A stretch of 12,353 nt of DNA. It comes from WVZL01 sp041862375 (GTDB taxonomy: Bacteria > Acidobacteriota > Aminicenantia > Aminicenantales > Aminicenantaceae). Of the stretch, positions 1 through 7,470 are shown piece after piece. A program made the position numbers and the translations under genes. Where the stretch lies: assembly GCA_041862375.1 (NCBI GenBank), contig JBGVTE010000081.1, positions 1 to 12,353 of the forward strand, read 5' to 3'. The notes beneath the pieces are model-generated. The model saw only the letters and a list, made by a program, of their open reading frames with translations, did not search any database and was not told the DNA's origin. Position 1 is the first letter of the stretch, and the number at the start of each line of letters is the position of its first letter.

Positions 1-93
1 CCGCTCAACCTTTATACGACCTTCTTCACCGTATACCCACGCTTTTCTTTCTCTATCACGGGAAAAAAGATGCTTACGACAGCAAAAAAAAGT

Positions 94-127
94 TTGAATC
101 TGGATTATTATTTATTGTAAATTACAA
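94..127 (+). promoter_or_regulatory. Possible promoter/operator upstream of the dipeptidase gene
   Basis: A loose sigma-70-like pair is visible: TTGAAT at 94-99 and TGTAAA at 116-121, 16 bp apart. A perfect small palindrome, TTGTAA-A-TTACAA (115-127), overlaps the putative -10 element, where a repressor could bind. The same half-sites occur in the inverted repeat at 1515-1533. There is no -24/-12 box here. The region is AT-rich, so both the promoter and the palindrome could be chance. Confidence 0.3.
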
Positions 128-154
128 AGTCCAACACAACGAGGAGGATCATTA

Positions 155-1423
155 ATGGAAAGAAATAGCGTAATAGTAATTCTGGCTATACTGTTTGTTT
201 CTGCATTTTGTCTTGCATCCTGCAAAAAGGAGCTTGATAGTGAGGCTCTGAAAGTCAGAGCTAGAGAAATTCATGATGAAGTACTTACAGTGGATACACA
301 CACTGACACTCCCTCTCGGATGCTCAGGAAAGATTGGGATATTGGAGTCCGTCATGAACCTGGCTTGAGAGGAAGTGGGCAGGTAGACCTTCCCCGAATG
401 ACAGAGGGAGGGCTGGATGCTCAATTTTTTGCTGTCTTTCACGGGCAGGAAGAGAGAACTCCAGAGGGGTATGCCCGAGCAAAAGAGCGAGCCATGCTTT
501 TATTAGATGCAATTCATTCAATGTGCAAGAATTACTCTCATCTTTGTGAGCTGGCAACATCTCCTGAAAAAGCCTACGAAATCGAGAAAGAAAGGAAGAG
601 AGCAATTTTTATAGGCATGGAAAATGGCTACCAAATTGGAAAAGATCTCTCATTGTTAACCGAATATTATAAAAGAGGTGTACGTTATGTTACTTTATGT
701 CATACCCAGGATAATGATATCTGTGATTCTTCCTTTGACAGATTTCATCCTGAAGATAACGGCTTGAGCGAGTTCGGAAATGAGGTGGTTGCTGAATGTA
801 ACCGCCTGGGCATCATGATCGATGTCTCTCATAGTTCAGACAAGTCTTTTTACGATATCCTCGGAGCCTCACAAGCTCCTGCAATTGCCTCTCATTCCTG
901 CGTTCGAGCTCTCTGCGATAGCCCTAGAAACCTGACAGACGAAATGCTCAAGGCCCTAGCTTCAAAGGGAGGAGTCATTCAGATTTGTTTTGTTTCAAGT
1001 TTTTTAAAAAAGCCAAAGCCATATCCAGAGAGAGATAAGGCCATTGCAGAGCTCCAGAAGAAGTACAGATCCGGGAAAGGTAAAAGGGATGAGGCATTAA
1101 GGGAGAAAATGTGGAATGAATACAGAGAAATTTTTCAGAAGTATCCCGCAGAGAAGGCTACGGTGGAAGATGTGGTTGAGCATATCGACCATGTCGTAAA
1201 GATCGCCGGAGTTGATTATGTAGGAATTGGCACAGATTTTGATGGGGGAGGAGGAGTCGAAGATTGTGATGATGTAAGCCAGTTACATCGTGTAACTGAA
1301 GAGCTTCTCCGACGTGGCTACTCAGATGAACAAATCAGAAAAATCTGGGGTGGAAACATCATGCGTGTATTTAAGAAAGTTATTGAAATTGCAGCTAAGA
1401 TGGAAAAACGGAAGATGAGTTGA
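155..1423 (+). CDS. Membrane dipeptidase (peptidase family M19), lipoprotein
   Basis: Zinc-dependent dipeptidase of the renal/membrane dipeptidase family, which cleaves dipeptides, often with relaxed stereochemistry. Residues 1-23 form a lipoprotein signal: a hydrophobic stretch and the lipobox L20-A-S-C23, so the mature enzyme is probably lipid-anchored facing the periplasm. Metal-site motifs are in family order: DTHTD (H49, D51), GMENG (E156), DVSHSSD (H226), ASHS (H247) and GTDFDGGG (D361). The segment around 285-335 is a lysine/glutamate-rich insertion between the last His ligand and the Asp motif. At 422 residues the length is normal for bacterial members. The ATG at 155 has AGGAGG at 142-147, 7 nt upstream. 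It is monocistronic as far as can be seen, with 246 nt to the next gene and no clear terminator. The peptide substrate is unknown; the neighbouring peptide-binding protein suggests peptide use. Confidence 0.93.
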   Translation: MERNSVIVILAILFVSAFCLASCKKELDSEALKVRAREIHDEVLTVDTHTDTPSRMLRKDWDIGVRHEPGLRGSGQVDLPRMTEGGLDAQFFAVFHGQEERTPEGYARAKERAMLLLDAIHSMCKNYSHLCELATSPEKAYEIEKERKRAIFIGMENGYQIGKDLSLLTEYYKRGVRYVTLCHTQDNDICDSSFDRFHPEDNGLSEFGNEVVAECNRLGIMIDVSHSSDKSFYDILGASQAPAIASHSCVRALCDSPRNLTDEMLKALASKGGVIQICFVSSFLKKPKPYPERDKAIAELQKKYRSGKGKRDEALREKMWNEYREIFQKYPAEKATVEDVVEHIDHVVKIAGVDYVGIGTDFDGGGGVEDCDDVSQLHRVTEELLRRGYSDEQIRKIWGGNIMRVFKKVIEIAAKMEKRKMS

Positions 1424-1514
1424 GGAAGTCATATAGGAGAAGAAAGAGAAGTGATTTCCACATAACGAACGGATTTATTATTTTAAGACATGAAAAATCC
1501 AGGATAATTAAAAA

Positions 1515-1533
1515 TTGTAAATAAAATTTACAA
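1515..1533. promoter_or_regulatory. Inverted repeat, candidate activator (enhancer) site
   Basis: TTGTAAAT, a 3-nt centre, then ATTTACAA: a perfect 8-bp inverted repeat. Its centre lies about 82 bp upstream of the -24 GG at 1606-1607, roughly -106 from the predicted start site, a usual distance for sigma-54 activator sites. One half-site (TTGTAAAT) recurs at 1637-1644 in the leader. The rest of the gap 1424-1604 is AT-rich with no gene. Functional assignment is inference. Confidence 0.35.
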
Positions 1534-1604
1534 AAAAATATATTCCAATTATTTCCACAACTTCAAAACTTACTCATAATAAAGCACTTACATATTCTGA
1601 GGTC

Positions 1605-1620
1605 TGGCATAAAATTTGCT
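1605..1620 (+). promoter_or_regulatory. Sigma-54 (-24/-12) promoter of the binding protein/kinase/activator operon
   Basis: The sequence TGGCAT-AAAAT-TTGCT matches the RpoN consensus TGGCAC-N5-TTGCW with one tolerated change. GG (1606-1607) and GC (1618-1619) are exactly 12 bp apart. The predicted transcription start is near 1631, giving a leader of about 39 nt that contains the AGGAAAG ribosome site (1659-1665) of the gene at 1670. The operon's own sigma-54 activator (4747-6081) suggests positive autoregulation. Confidence 0.85.
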
Positions 1621-1669
1621 ATTCAATTTGCCTTTATTGTAAATATTTTTTATTATTTAGGAAAGCAAG

Positions 1670-3268
1670 ATGTGGAAAAAGCGTTCTCCATTTGTCTATT
1701 TTATCCTTGTATTCATTATACTTGCAGCTACACCTTTATTTAATTACTCTGAGAAAGAATCTAAGAAAAAGCCTCGATATGGCGGGACTGTTCGAGTAAA
1801 AGCATTTACAAATATTTTTAGAAGACAGCTCGATCCGGCGAGTCCCGATTCCTATGTTTTTGTTTCAGAACAATTATATGATGGTTTAGTTAGGCTTGAT
1901 AAAAATCTGACTTTGGTACCTTCCTTGGCAGAGTACTGGAAGATATCCGCGGATGGCAAGACCTACACTTTTTATTTAAGAAAGGGAGTAAAGTTTCATC
2001 ATGGCAAAGAACTCTCAACAGAAGATGTGAAGTTTTCTTTAGAGAGGTTGATCAGGAAAGAAACAGAGTCTCCATATTTTCATTTCTTCACCGCAAGAGT
2101 AGCCGGAGCACTTGCTTATAGGGAAGGAAAAACAAAAGAAGTAACAGGATTTAGAATTAAGGATAAATACATTTTTGAGATTCAATTAATAAAGCCCTAT
2201 GTCTCTGCTCTTTATTTGATGAGCATGAGTTTTTGTAAAATTCTTCCTAGAGACCAGATGATTTCTCAGGGAAGAGGATTTTTTTTAAAGCCTTCGGGTA
2301 CCGGAGCTTTCAAGTTTTCCTATTGGATGAGAAGCCCGCAATTGGATATTGTTGGCATCCGATTGGAACGGAATGATCAATATTTCGAAGGAAGACCCTA
2401 TCTGGATGCTCTTGAATTCAGCCCTTATTTCACCCTTCAGCATTTTTTAGATAAAGAAATCGATATTATTCCCGTCTTGTCTGAAAGACTATTCAGGGCT
2501 AATTGTCAAATTTTTAAAGACGGTTCTTTTAATTTAATATTTTTAGGGATGAGCTGTAATGTCAATCCTCTTAATAGCAAGATTGTTCGAAAAGCAATCG
2601 TGCACGCGGTTAATAAAGGAGAGATTGCCCGGGCATCCTTTGATCTTAAGTATATACCAGAGGTAACAAATAGCTATATTCCTCCCAAATTTCCAGGATT
2701 TTTCCCCATGGAAGATGAGGCAGGTCCGAATTTGGAAAAAGCGGAGGATATGCTTCAAAAAGCGGGATATGAAAATGAGAGAGAATTTCCCTCTCTCACT
2801 GTTTTTTTTGACTCTCCCAGAACAGAATTTAAACGTCAATTCTACAGAGCGCTTAGAAGACAGCTTGATGAATTGGGAATAAAATTGAATTCAAGGTATT
2901 ATAGATCCCTTAACGAGGTTAAACGCTACGGAAAACCTTATCTGATATTTTTAGAAAGATTATTAAATTTTCCCGATCCTGAAGATATCATCCGGCCTTT
3001 GTTCTATTCAAAGTCTATTTCTAATGTTATTAACTATTCTAATCCTGAGTTGGACAAGCTTTTAGAAGATGCTGAAGGTGAACGAAGCTGGACCAGAAGA
3101 GTAGAACTTTTTAATCAGATTGAGCAAATTTTATTTTCTGATGTACCTGCTATTCCTCTTTTTACTATCCAACAGAGGATAGCTGTCCAGCCTTATGTGA
3201 GGGGAATAGAAGTCCCTACGCTAAGTTTTTATTACTTAGAAGCTAGAAATATTTGGCTGGATAAATAA
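1670..3268 (+). CDS. Oligopeptide-type extracytoplasmic solute-binding protein (SBP_bac_5 family)
   Basis: Family 5 solute-binding protein, the group that binds dipeptides, oligopeptides, nickel or similar ligands for ABC importers. Residues 8-24 form a hydrophobic export signal or anchor; there is no lipobox cysteine, so it is probably periplasmic or membrane-tethered. Family landmarks: LVPSLAEYW at 82-90 with GKTYTFYLRKGVKFH after it, STEDVKFSLERL at 116-127, SGTGAF at 209-214, and near the C-terminus FPDPEDI at 434-440 and YSNPELDKLL at 456-465, followed by QIL..DVPAIPLF at 486-498. The 532-residue length is typical. No permease or ATPase gene follows; the next genes are a histidine kinase (12 nt away) and its response regulator. 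This context suggests the protein may present a ligand to the kinase, or feed a transporter encoded elsewhere. The start is ATG 1670 with AGGAAAG just upstream. Confidence 0.88.
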   Translation: MWKKRSPFVYFILVFIILAATPLFNYSEKESKKKPRYGGTVRVKAFTNIFRRQLDPASPDSYVFVSEQLYDGLVRLDKNLTLVPSLAEYWKISADGKTYTFYLRKGVKFHHGKELSTEDVKFSLERLIRKETESPYFHFFTARVAGALAYREGKTKEVTGFRIKDKYIFEIQLIKPYVSALYLMSMSFCKILPRDQMISQGRGFFLKPSGTGAFKFSYWMRSPQLDIVGIRLERNDQYFEGRPYLDALEFSPYFTLQHFLDKEIDIIPVLSERLFRANCQIFKDGSFNLIFLGMSCNVNPLNSKIVRKAIVHAVNKGEIARASFDLKYIPEVTNSYIPPKFPGFFPMEDEAGPNLEKAEDMLQKAGYENEREFPSLTVFFDSPRTEFKRQFYRALRRQLDELGIKLNSRYYRSLNEVKRYGKPYLIFLERLLNFPDPEDIIRPLFYSKSISNVINYSNPELDKLLEDAEGERSWTRRVELFNQIEQILFSDVPAIPLFTIQQRIAVQPYVRGIEVPTLSFYYLEARNIWLDK

Positions 3269-3280
3269 TAAGCATATAAA

Positions 3281-4744
3281 ATGCAATTGAGGATGTCTCT
3301 TCAGACAAGATTCATGATTTCTGTTACATTTTTGTTAATCATACTGGTCGGATCGATTCTTTTTGTAATCGAGAAGAGAGAAGTTAAAGCTATCTTTGAA
3401 GAATCAAAAGATAGAGGGATATTGATCGCCAAGTATATTGCCTATCTGAATTTGGATCCTCTTGTCTGGTGGGATGTAGGTGCTATAGAAAAAAATATTG
3501 AGGAACAAATAGACCAAAAGCTAATTTTTATTATCTTCTACGACCGCTACAACTCACCTTTAGCAGCGAATGATTTTATTAAAGATTATGAGGATATATA
3601 TTGTTGTAGTTCTTTAAGTGGTGAGATTAGCGAAGATTCTTATTTTTTTGAATCAAAAGATATCGTAAACAAAAATAAAAATCAAATTATGAGGATCCTC
3701 GAGATCGAAGTACCTATTTTCACAGGAACGAGAGGTTTACCACAAAAATGGGGCTCTCTAAAAATAGGGCTTTCCTTGGATGATATGCATAAAGAGATTC
3801 AGAAGACTCGTTTTGTTTTGATTTTAATTGGATGTGGAGGGCTCCTTTTGGGAATTGTTGGAGCAGCTCTTCTTGCCAGAAGAATAACTGGTCCTTTAAA
3901 AAAGCTAGTTGATGGTACGGTTAAAATTTCCAAGGGAGACTTTGCTCATAAAATCTCTATTTCTTCTCAAGATGAAATTGGAAATTTAGCTCGGAGTTTT
4001 AATCGCATGAGCTCAGAACTTCTCCAGATAAGGGAAAGAATCGAGGAAGCTAATAAGAGGCTGATCCAGGCTGAAAAACTAGCTTCAATCGGTCGCATTT
4101 CAGCTACAATCGCTCATGAAATAAGAAATCCCCTAACATCAGTAAAACTGAATATCCAGAAGGTTCTTCAAAGCGTTAAGCTGGATGACATAGAAGAAGA
4201 ACATCTGAAAATATCCCAGGAAGGGATTGGCGAAATAGAGAGGTTCATAACTGAATTCCTGGGATTTACGCGCGTCTCCGACCTGAATTTAGATAAATTT
4301 TATGTCGAACAAATACTAGAAGAATCTATTAAGATGATGAGTGATGCTCTAAGTCAGAAAAAAATCCATATAGAAAAGAAATTCCAGAAAAATTTGCCTC
4401 TTGTAATCGTGGATGGCGATAAATTGAGACAAGTATTTTTAAACATTCTTCGCAATTCGTTTGAGGCTGTAAATGAGGAGGGAAAAATAAGCATTTCTCT
4501 CTCTCATGTGGGAAAGGAAGAAGAAGGAAAGATGAGAGCTGTAATTTCTGATAATGGAAGCGGAATCCCAGATAAAGACTGGGAAAATATTTTTGAGCCA
4601 TTTTATACAACTAAGTCCAGCGGGACAGGCTTGGGCTTAGCTATTGCTAGGAAAATAGTAGAACAACACGAGGGTTCTATAAGAGTCATAAAAAAGGAAG
4701 GAAAGGGAGCATCTTTTGAAATTCTTATTCCTTTCAGGAGATAA
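3281..4744 (+). CDS. Membrane sensor histidine kinase (HAMP, HisKA, HATPase)
   Basis: Sensor kinase of a two-component system. Two membrane helices (about 11-30 and 178-199) enclose an extracytoplasmic region of about 150 residues that I do not recognise as a named sensor fold. A HAMP linker (about 198-250, with the DEIGNL segment at 231-236) leads into the dimerisation domain with phospho-acceptor H279 in the AHEIRNPLTS motif. The ATPase domain is complete: N box NILRNSFEAV (388-397), G1 DNGSGIP (424-430), F box FEPFYTT (438-444), and G2 GTGLGLA (448-454). It is NtrB-like in its C-terminal half. The gene sits 12 nt after the binding-protein gene and 2 nt before its response regulator. ATG 3281 lacks a clear ribosome site and ATG 3293 has GAGG too close, so the exact start is uncertain and may depend on translational coupling. 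Confidence 0.93.
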   Translation: MQLRMSLQTRFMISVTFLLIILVGSILFVIEKREVKAIFEESKDRGILIAKYIAYLNLDPLVWWDVGAIEKNIEEQIDQKLIFIIFYDRYNSPLAANDFIKDYEDIYCCSSLSGEISEDSYFFESKDIVNKNKNQIMRILEIEVPIFTGTRGLPQKWGSLKIGLSLDDMHKEIQKTRFVLILIGCGGLLLGIVGAALLARRITGPLKKLVDGTVKISKGDFAHKISISSQDEIGNLARSFNRMSSELLQIRERIEEANKRLIQAEKLASIGRISATIAHEIRNPLTSVKLNIQKVLQSVKLDDIEEEHLKISQEGIGEIERFITEFLGFTRVSDLNLDKFYVEQILEESIKMMSDALSQKKIHIEKKFQKNLPLVIVDGDKLRQVFLNILRNSFEAVNEEGKISISLSHVGKEEEGKMRAVISDNGSGIPDKDWENIFEPFYTTKSSGTGLGLAIARKIVEQHEGSIRVIKKEGKGASFEILIPFRR

Positions 4745-4746
4745 AA

Positions 4747-6081
4747 ATGAATTCAATTTTAATCATAGACGATGACCATTTAATCCGAAAAACACTTTCA
4801 TCCCATTTATCAAGAAAAAGTTTTGAAGTTTTTTTAGCTGAAGATGGGGAAGGAGGGCTTCTCCAGTATGAGGACAATTTGCCTGATCTTGTTATCCTGG
4901 ACATTCGTCTTCCTGATATTACAGGAATTGATGTTTTGAGGAAAATTAAAGAAAAAAACAATAAAGCTTATGTCATTATCATGACTGCTTATGATGATAT
5001 GAAGACCACAATTGAAGCGGTAAAACTTGGTGCTTTTGAATATTTAGTCAAACCTCTTGATTACGTTGAGTTAGATTTAACAATTGATAAAGCTTTTCAG
5101 ACAAAGGGATTGGAAGAGAAAGTTAGCTATCTTATTGAAGAACAACAGAAGGAGTACAGGATTGATAACATCATAGGCCGTTCTTCTCAAATGAGAGATG
5201 TGTTTAAATTAATTGGCTCTGTAGCTAATACTAGGACAAATATTCTCATTCAGGGGGAAAGCGGGACAGGAAAAGAGTTGGTTGCCAAAGCAATCCATTA
5301 CAACAGTCCTTTGAGTAATGAACCCTTTATTGTGATTAATTGTTCAGCTATTACGGATACTATTTTAGAGAGTGAACTGTTTGGCCATGTTAAGGGAGCA
5401 TTCACTGATGCAATTTGTGAAACTAGGGGAAAGTTTGAAATAGCAGGGAAGGGGACGCTTTTTTTGGATGAGATAGGAGATATCTCAGCCAATTTACAAT
5501 CAAAATTGCTAAGGGTGATTGAAACAAAAGATTTTATGAAAGTTGGAGGAGAGAAAATCCTTAAGACTGAGGCAAGAATAATAGCAGCTACGAATCAGAA
5601 TCTTAAGCTTTTAATCGAGAGGAACAAATTTAGGGAAGACCTGTACTATAGGTTAAAGGTTGTCGAGATATCTATGCCTCCTCTTCGAGAGCGGAAAGAT
5701 GATATTCCTGATTTAGTCGTTTATCTGTTAGAGAAGATAAACCGCGAGCTTCGTAAAAATGTAAGGAAAGTCCCCCCTGAAGCTATGAAGACTTTAATGA
5801 ATCATCCTTGGAAAGGGAATGTGAGAGAATTGGAGAATGCTTTGACTTGTGCGGTTACCTTGGCTAAAGGAGATGTTGTCTTGGAGGAAAATTTACCTCT
5901 TGAGTCTGGGGAAAAAAAGTTATTTTCGATGGGCCTAGTTCCTTTAAGAGAGGTAGAGAAGGACTATATCCAGTATGTTATAAAAGCTTCTAGAGGCAGC
6001 AAAACTCGCACAAGCCAGATCTTACAGATAAGCCGCCCCACCCTGGATAAAAAAATCAAAGAATATAATTTAGTAGTTTAG
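4747..6081 (+). CDS. NtrC-family sigma-54-dependent response regulator
   Basis: Transcription activator that opens sigma-54 promoters by ATP hydrolysis once phosphorylated. Receiver domain 1-118: acidic pocket D8-D10, phospho-acceptor D52, T80 and K102. AAA+ domain about 142-370: Walker A GESGTGKE (170-177), the sigma-54 contact loop GAFTDA (217-222; the common form is GAFTGA, and the G-to-D variant is seen in working family members), Walker B LFLDEIGD (238-245), arginine-finger segment FREDLYYRL (295-303) and sensor II WKGNVREL (355-362). Fis-type helix-turn-helix 405-441 ends with SRPTLDKKIKEY. The ribosome site AGGAGA overlaps the kinase stop, so the pair is tightly coupled. It is the only sigma-54 activator with an AAA+ domain in the window, and three good sigma-54 promoters lie within reach, so it is the natural candidate regulator of all of them (inference). 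Confidence 0.95.
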   Translation: MNSILIIDDDHLIRKTLSSHLSRKSFEVFLAEDGEGGLLQYEDNLPDLVILDIRLPDITGIDVLRKIKEKNNKAYVIIMTAYDDMKTTIEAVKLGAFEYLVKPLDYVELDLTIDKAFQTKGLEEKVSYLIEEQQKEYRIDNIIGRSSQMRDVFKLIGSVANTRTNILIQGESGTGKELVAKAIHYNSPLSNEPFIVINCSAITDTILESELFGHVKGAFTDAICETRGKFEIAGKGTLFLDEIGDISANLQSKLLRVIETKDFMKVGGEKILKTEARIIAATNQNLKLLIERNKFREDLYYRLKVVEISMPPLRERKDDIPDLVVYLLEKINRELRKNVRKVPPEAMKTLMNHPWKGNVRELENALTCAVTLAKGDVVLEENLPLESGEKKLFSMGLVPLREVEKDYIQYVIKASRGSKTRTSQILQISRPTLDKKIKEYNLVV

Positions 6082-6259
6082 ATCCTTTCAATTATTAGAT
6101 TACAGGCTTTTTCAAAAAACCTCCTCCCTGACTGAAGAGGAAGTGTTTCTTCATTAAAAACTAATGCTTGATCTCTCATTCCTAAATCTCAGCAATCTAT
6201 GTGCTCCATGAACCGGACAGGAAATGAGGTGTGTGATAATTTCTGCTGTTTTTTTCTGT

Positions 6260-6287
6260 AAATGTTTTTAACCTGATGTAAACATTT
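6260..6287. promoter_or_regulatory. Inverted repeat, candidate activator site
   Basis: AAATGTTT (6260-6267) and AAACATTT (6280-6287) form a perfect 8-bp inverted repeat with a 12-nt spacer. Each arm is preceded by TGT, so the block also reads as two near copies of TGTAAA-type sequence. Its centre lies about 67 bp upstream of the -24 GG at 6340, near -91 from the predicted start, a usual activator distance. The rest of the 256-nt gap after the activator gene shows only weak hairpins and no convincing terminator. Confidence 0.35.
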
Positions 6288-6338
6288 TTTTATGTTCATA
6301 GATGATTTTCTTCTTAACTCCCCAGAGATAGATAAATT

Positions 6339-6354
6339 TGGCACAAAAAGTGCT
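6339..6354 (+). promoter_or_regulatory. Sigma-54 (-24/-12) promoter of the receiver/65-aa/Fis operon
   Basis: The sequence TGGCAC-AAAAA-GTGCT has a perfect -24 element and a -12 element with one change (GTGCT for TTGCT). GG (6340-6341) and GC (6352-6353) are 12 bp apart. The predicted start site is about 6365, leaving a 15-nt leader made almost wholly of the purine-rich ribosome site before ATG 6380. This placement argues against a TTG start at 6338 for the receiver gene. Confidence 0.8.
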
Positions 6355-6379
6355 GTTTACTCAGATTGGAAAAGGAAAG

Positions 6380-6769
6380 ATGTTACTAAAGAGAATTGTT
6401 GTGGTCGATGATGATGAGGCAATCAGGAAGACTTTTTTCTTGATTCTTCACAAGAAATATCAAGTTTATTTAGCCAAGGATTCGAGCGAAGCTTTAAAAC
6501 GCTTTAAAAATGCTGACATAGACTTGATCATTGCTGATTTAAAACTATCCTCTTTAAATGGGTTAGAAATGATTGCCAAGTTCAGAGAATCAGGCTACAA
6601 GGGGGAAGCGATTCTAATTTCTGCTTATCCAGATTTAATTGTGATTGATGATTTATCACAATTTGGCATAAGTCACTTTTTCGCCAAGCCATTAGATTTA
6701 GATGTACTGAACAAATCCATCGATTCTTTGCTCAACTCGAAAAAAACACTGAGAAAAGAATCTAGGTAA
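6380..6769 (+). CDS. Stand-alone response-regulator receiver domain protein
   Basis: A 129-residue CheY-like receiver with no output domain. The phosphorylation machinery is complete: acidic residues D10-D12, phospho-acceptor D53 (in IIADLKL), S81 and K103 (in FAKPLD). I chose ATG 6380, which has GGAAAAGGAAAG directly upstream. The in-frame TTG at 6338 lies on top of the sigma-54 promoter and upstream of the predicted transcript start. It heads a three-gene unit with a 65-residue protein and a separate Fis-type DNA-binding protein. No kinase gene accompanies it; phosphate could come from the kinase at 3281-4744 or from elsewhere. Its role could be a phosphate sink, or a partner that regulates the downstream DNA-binding protein (inference). 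Confidence 0.88.
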   Translation: MLLKRIVVVDDDEAIRKTFFLILHKKYQVYLAKDSSEALKRFKNADIDLIIADLKLSSLNGLEMIAKFRESGYKGEAILISAYPDLIVIDDLSQFGISHFFAKPLDLDVLNKSIDSLLNSKKTLRKESR

Positions 6770-6776
6770 ATTTTAC

Positions 6777-6974
6777 ATGTCTAACGGGGTAAGACCACTC
6801 AATGAAGAGTTATTGAAGTACAGGTTTATCCGTATTCATCCTGTCTGGTATTCATTCATAAAGTATTGCGGAGAAATTAAGTATGGAGAAATAGAGAAAT
6901 TGAAAATTCAGGATGGACTTCCCATGATAGCTGAAGAGGTTAAGAAGAAAATAAAGTTCTCTGAAAGAGATTAA
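6777..6974 (+). CDS. Hypothetical 65-residue protein in the receiver/Fis operon
   Basis: I do not recognise this protein. It starts 7 nt after the receiver stop and ends 43 nt before the Fis-type gene, in the same direction. The ribosome site is weak (AGG at 6764-6766, 10 nt before ATG). The sequence has a mixed aromatic/charged middle (IRIHPVWYSFIKYCGEIKYGEIEKLK) with two cores, IRIHPVWYSF at 18-27 and KLKIQDGLPMIAEEVKKK at 41-58, and a basic C-terminal end that looks helical. There is no signal peptide or membrane helix, so it is probably cytoplasmic. Codon use resembles its neighbours. It may be a small adaptor between the receiver and the DNA-binding protein, but that is only context. It could also be an unexpressed open frame. 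Confidence 0.6.
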   Translation: MSNGVRPLNEELLKYRFIRIHPVWYSFIKYCGEIKYGEIEKLKIQDGLPMIAEEVKKKIKFSERD

Positions 6975-7017
6975 AAAATTTTTGGATTTTAATCTTTGGT
7001 TATTGAGGAGGGAGCAG

Positions 7018-7470
7018 ATGAGATCAGAAAAATTGATTTCTCAGCAAAGTGAGGGAGAATATCTTGTTTTCGATTACCATGAGAATGAGTGGTTTGAAGT
7101 TGTAAGAAGATTTAATCATGTTTTTTTTGACAAACCCGAAAGGAAAAGAGAAGAAGATAAGCGAGATATAGATAATTTATATGCTCTACAAACGAGAACT
7201 CACGGTTATTCTTCAAAGCAAAAAACATTAAAGTTGGAAATGCTAAGGTTATTTGTTGAGTTATTTTTAATGAGACAGAATATTCCCCTGAAGCAATTCA
7301 TGGGTAACCTTGAAAAGAGTATAATTCTGCGTGCCTTATCTAAAACTAATGGAAATCAGAAGGAAGCGGCAAAGTTTCTTAGCATTAAAAGCACTACCCT
7401 TAATGAGAAAATAAAAAAGTACAAAATTCGCTTTCAGAAGAAGCCTATGTTATCTATAAAAGATGCTTAA
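7018..7470 (+). CDS. Stand-alone Fis-type (HTH_8) DNA-binding protein
   Basis: A 150-residue protein whose C-terminal part (about 97-137) is the Fis-like helix-turn-helix found at the end of NtrC-family activators: EKSIILRALSKTNGNQKEAAKFL followed by TTLNEKIKKYKI. It has no AAA+ domain and no receiver. The N-terminal 95 residues are charged and unassigned. The start is ATG 7018 with GAGGAGGGAG directly upstream; an in-frame TTG at 6982 has no ribosome site. It cannot open a sigma-54 promoter alone, but could bind activator sites as co-activator, competitor or architectural protein. With the receiver at 6380 it supplies both ends of an NtrC protein without the motor. The function is inferred from the fold and the operon. 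Confidence 0.82.
   Translation: MRSEKLISQQSEGEYLVFDYHENEWFEVVRRFNHVFFDKPERKREEDKRDIDNLYALQTRTHGYSSKQKTLKLEMLRLFVELFLMRQNIPLKQFMGNLEKSIILRALSKTNGNQKEAAKFLSIKSTTLNEKIKKYKIRFQKKPMLSIKDA

Noticed and set aside
1..120. Open plus-strand frame ending at TAA 118-120, possible tail of an upstream gene
   Set aside because: Two other frames (one on each strand) are also open over most of this stretch and none shows a recognisable C-terminal motif, so no gene can be supported.
4747..6081. GAFTDA instead of GAFTGA taken as loss of sigma-54 activation
   Set aside because: This substitution is found in other NtrC-family activators and all other ATPase motifs are intact.
6104..6122. AGGCTTTTTCAAAAAACCT as terminator of the binding protein/kinase/activator operon
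   Set aside because: The stem is AT-rich with a mismatch, has a one-base loop in this pairing and lacks a T-run afterwards.
6174..6229. Hairpin CTCATTCCT with AGGAAATGAG in the gap before the receiver operon
   Set aside because: It needs a bulge and a loop of about 35 nt, and has no T-run; probably chance.
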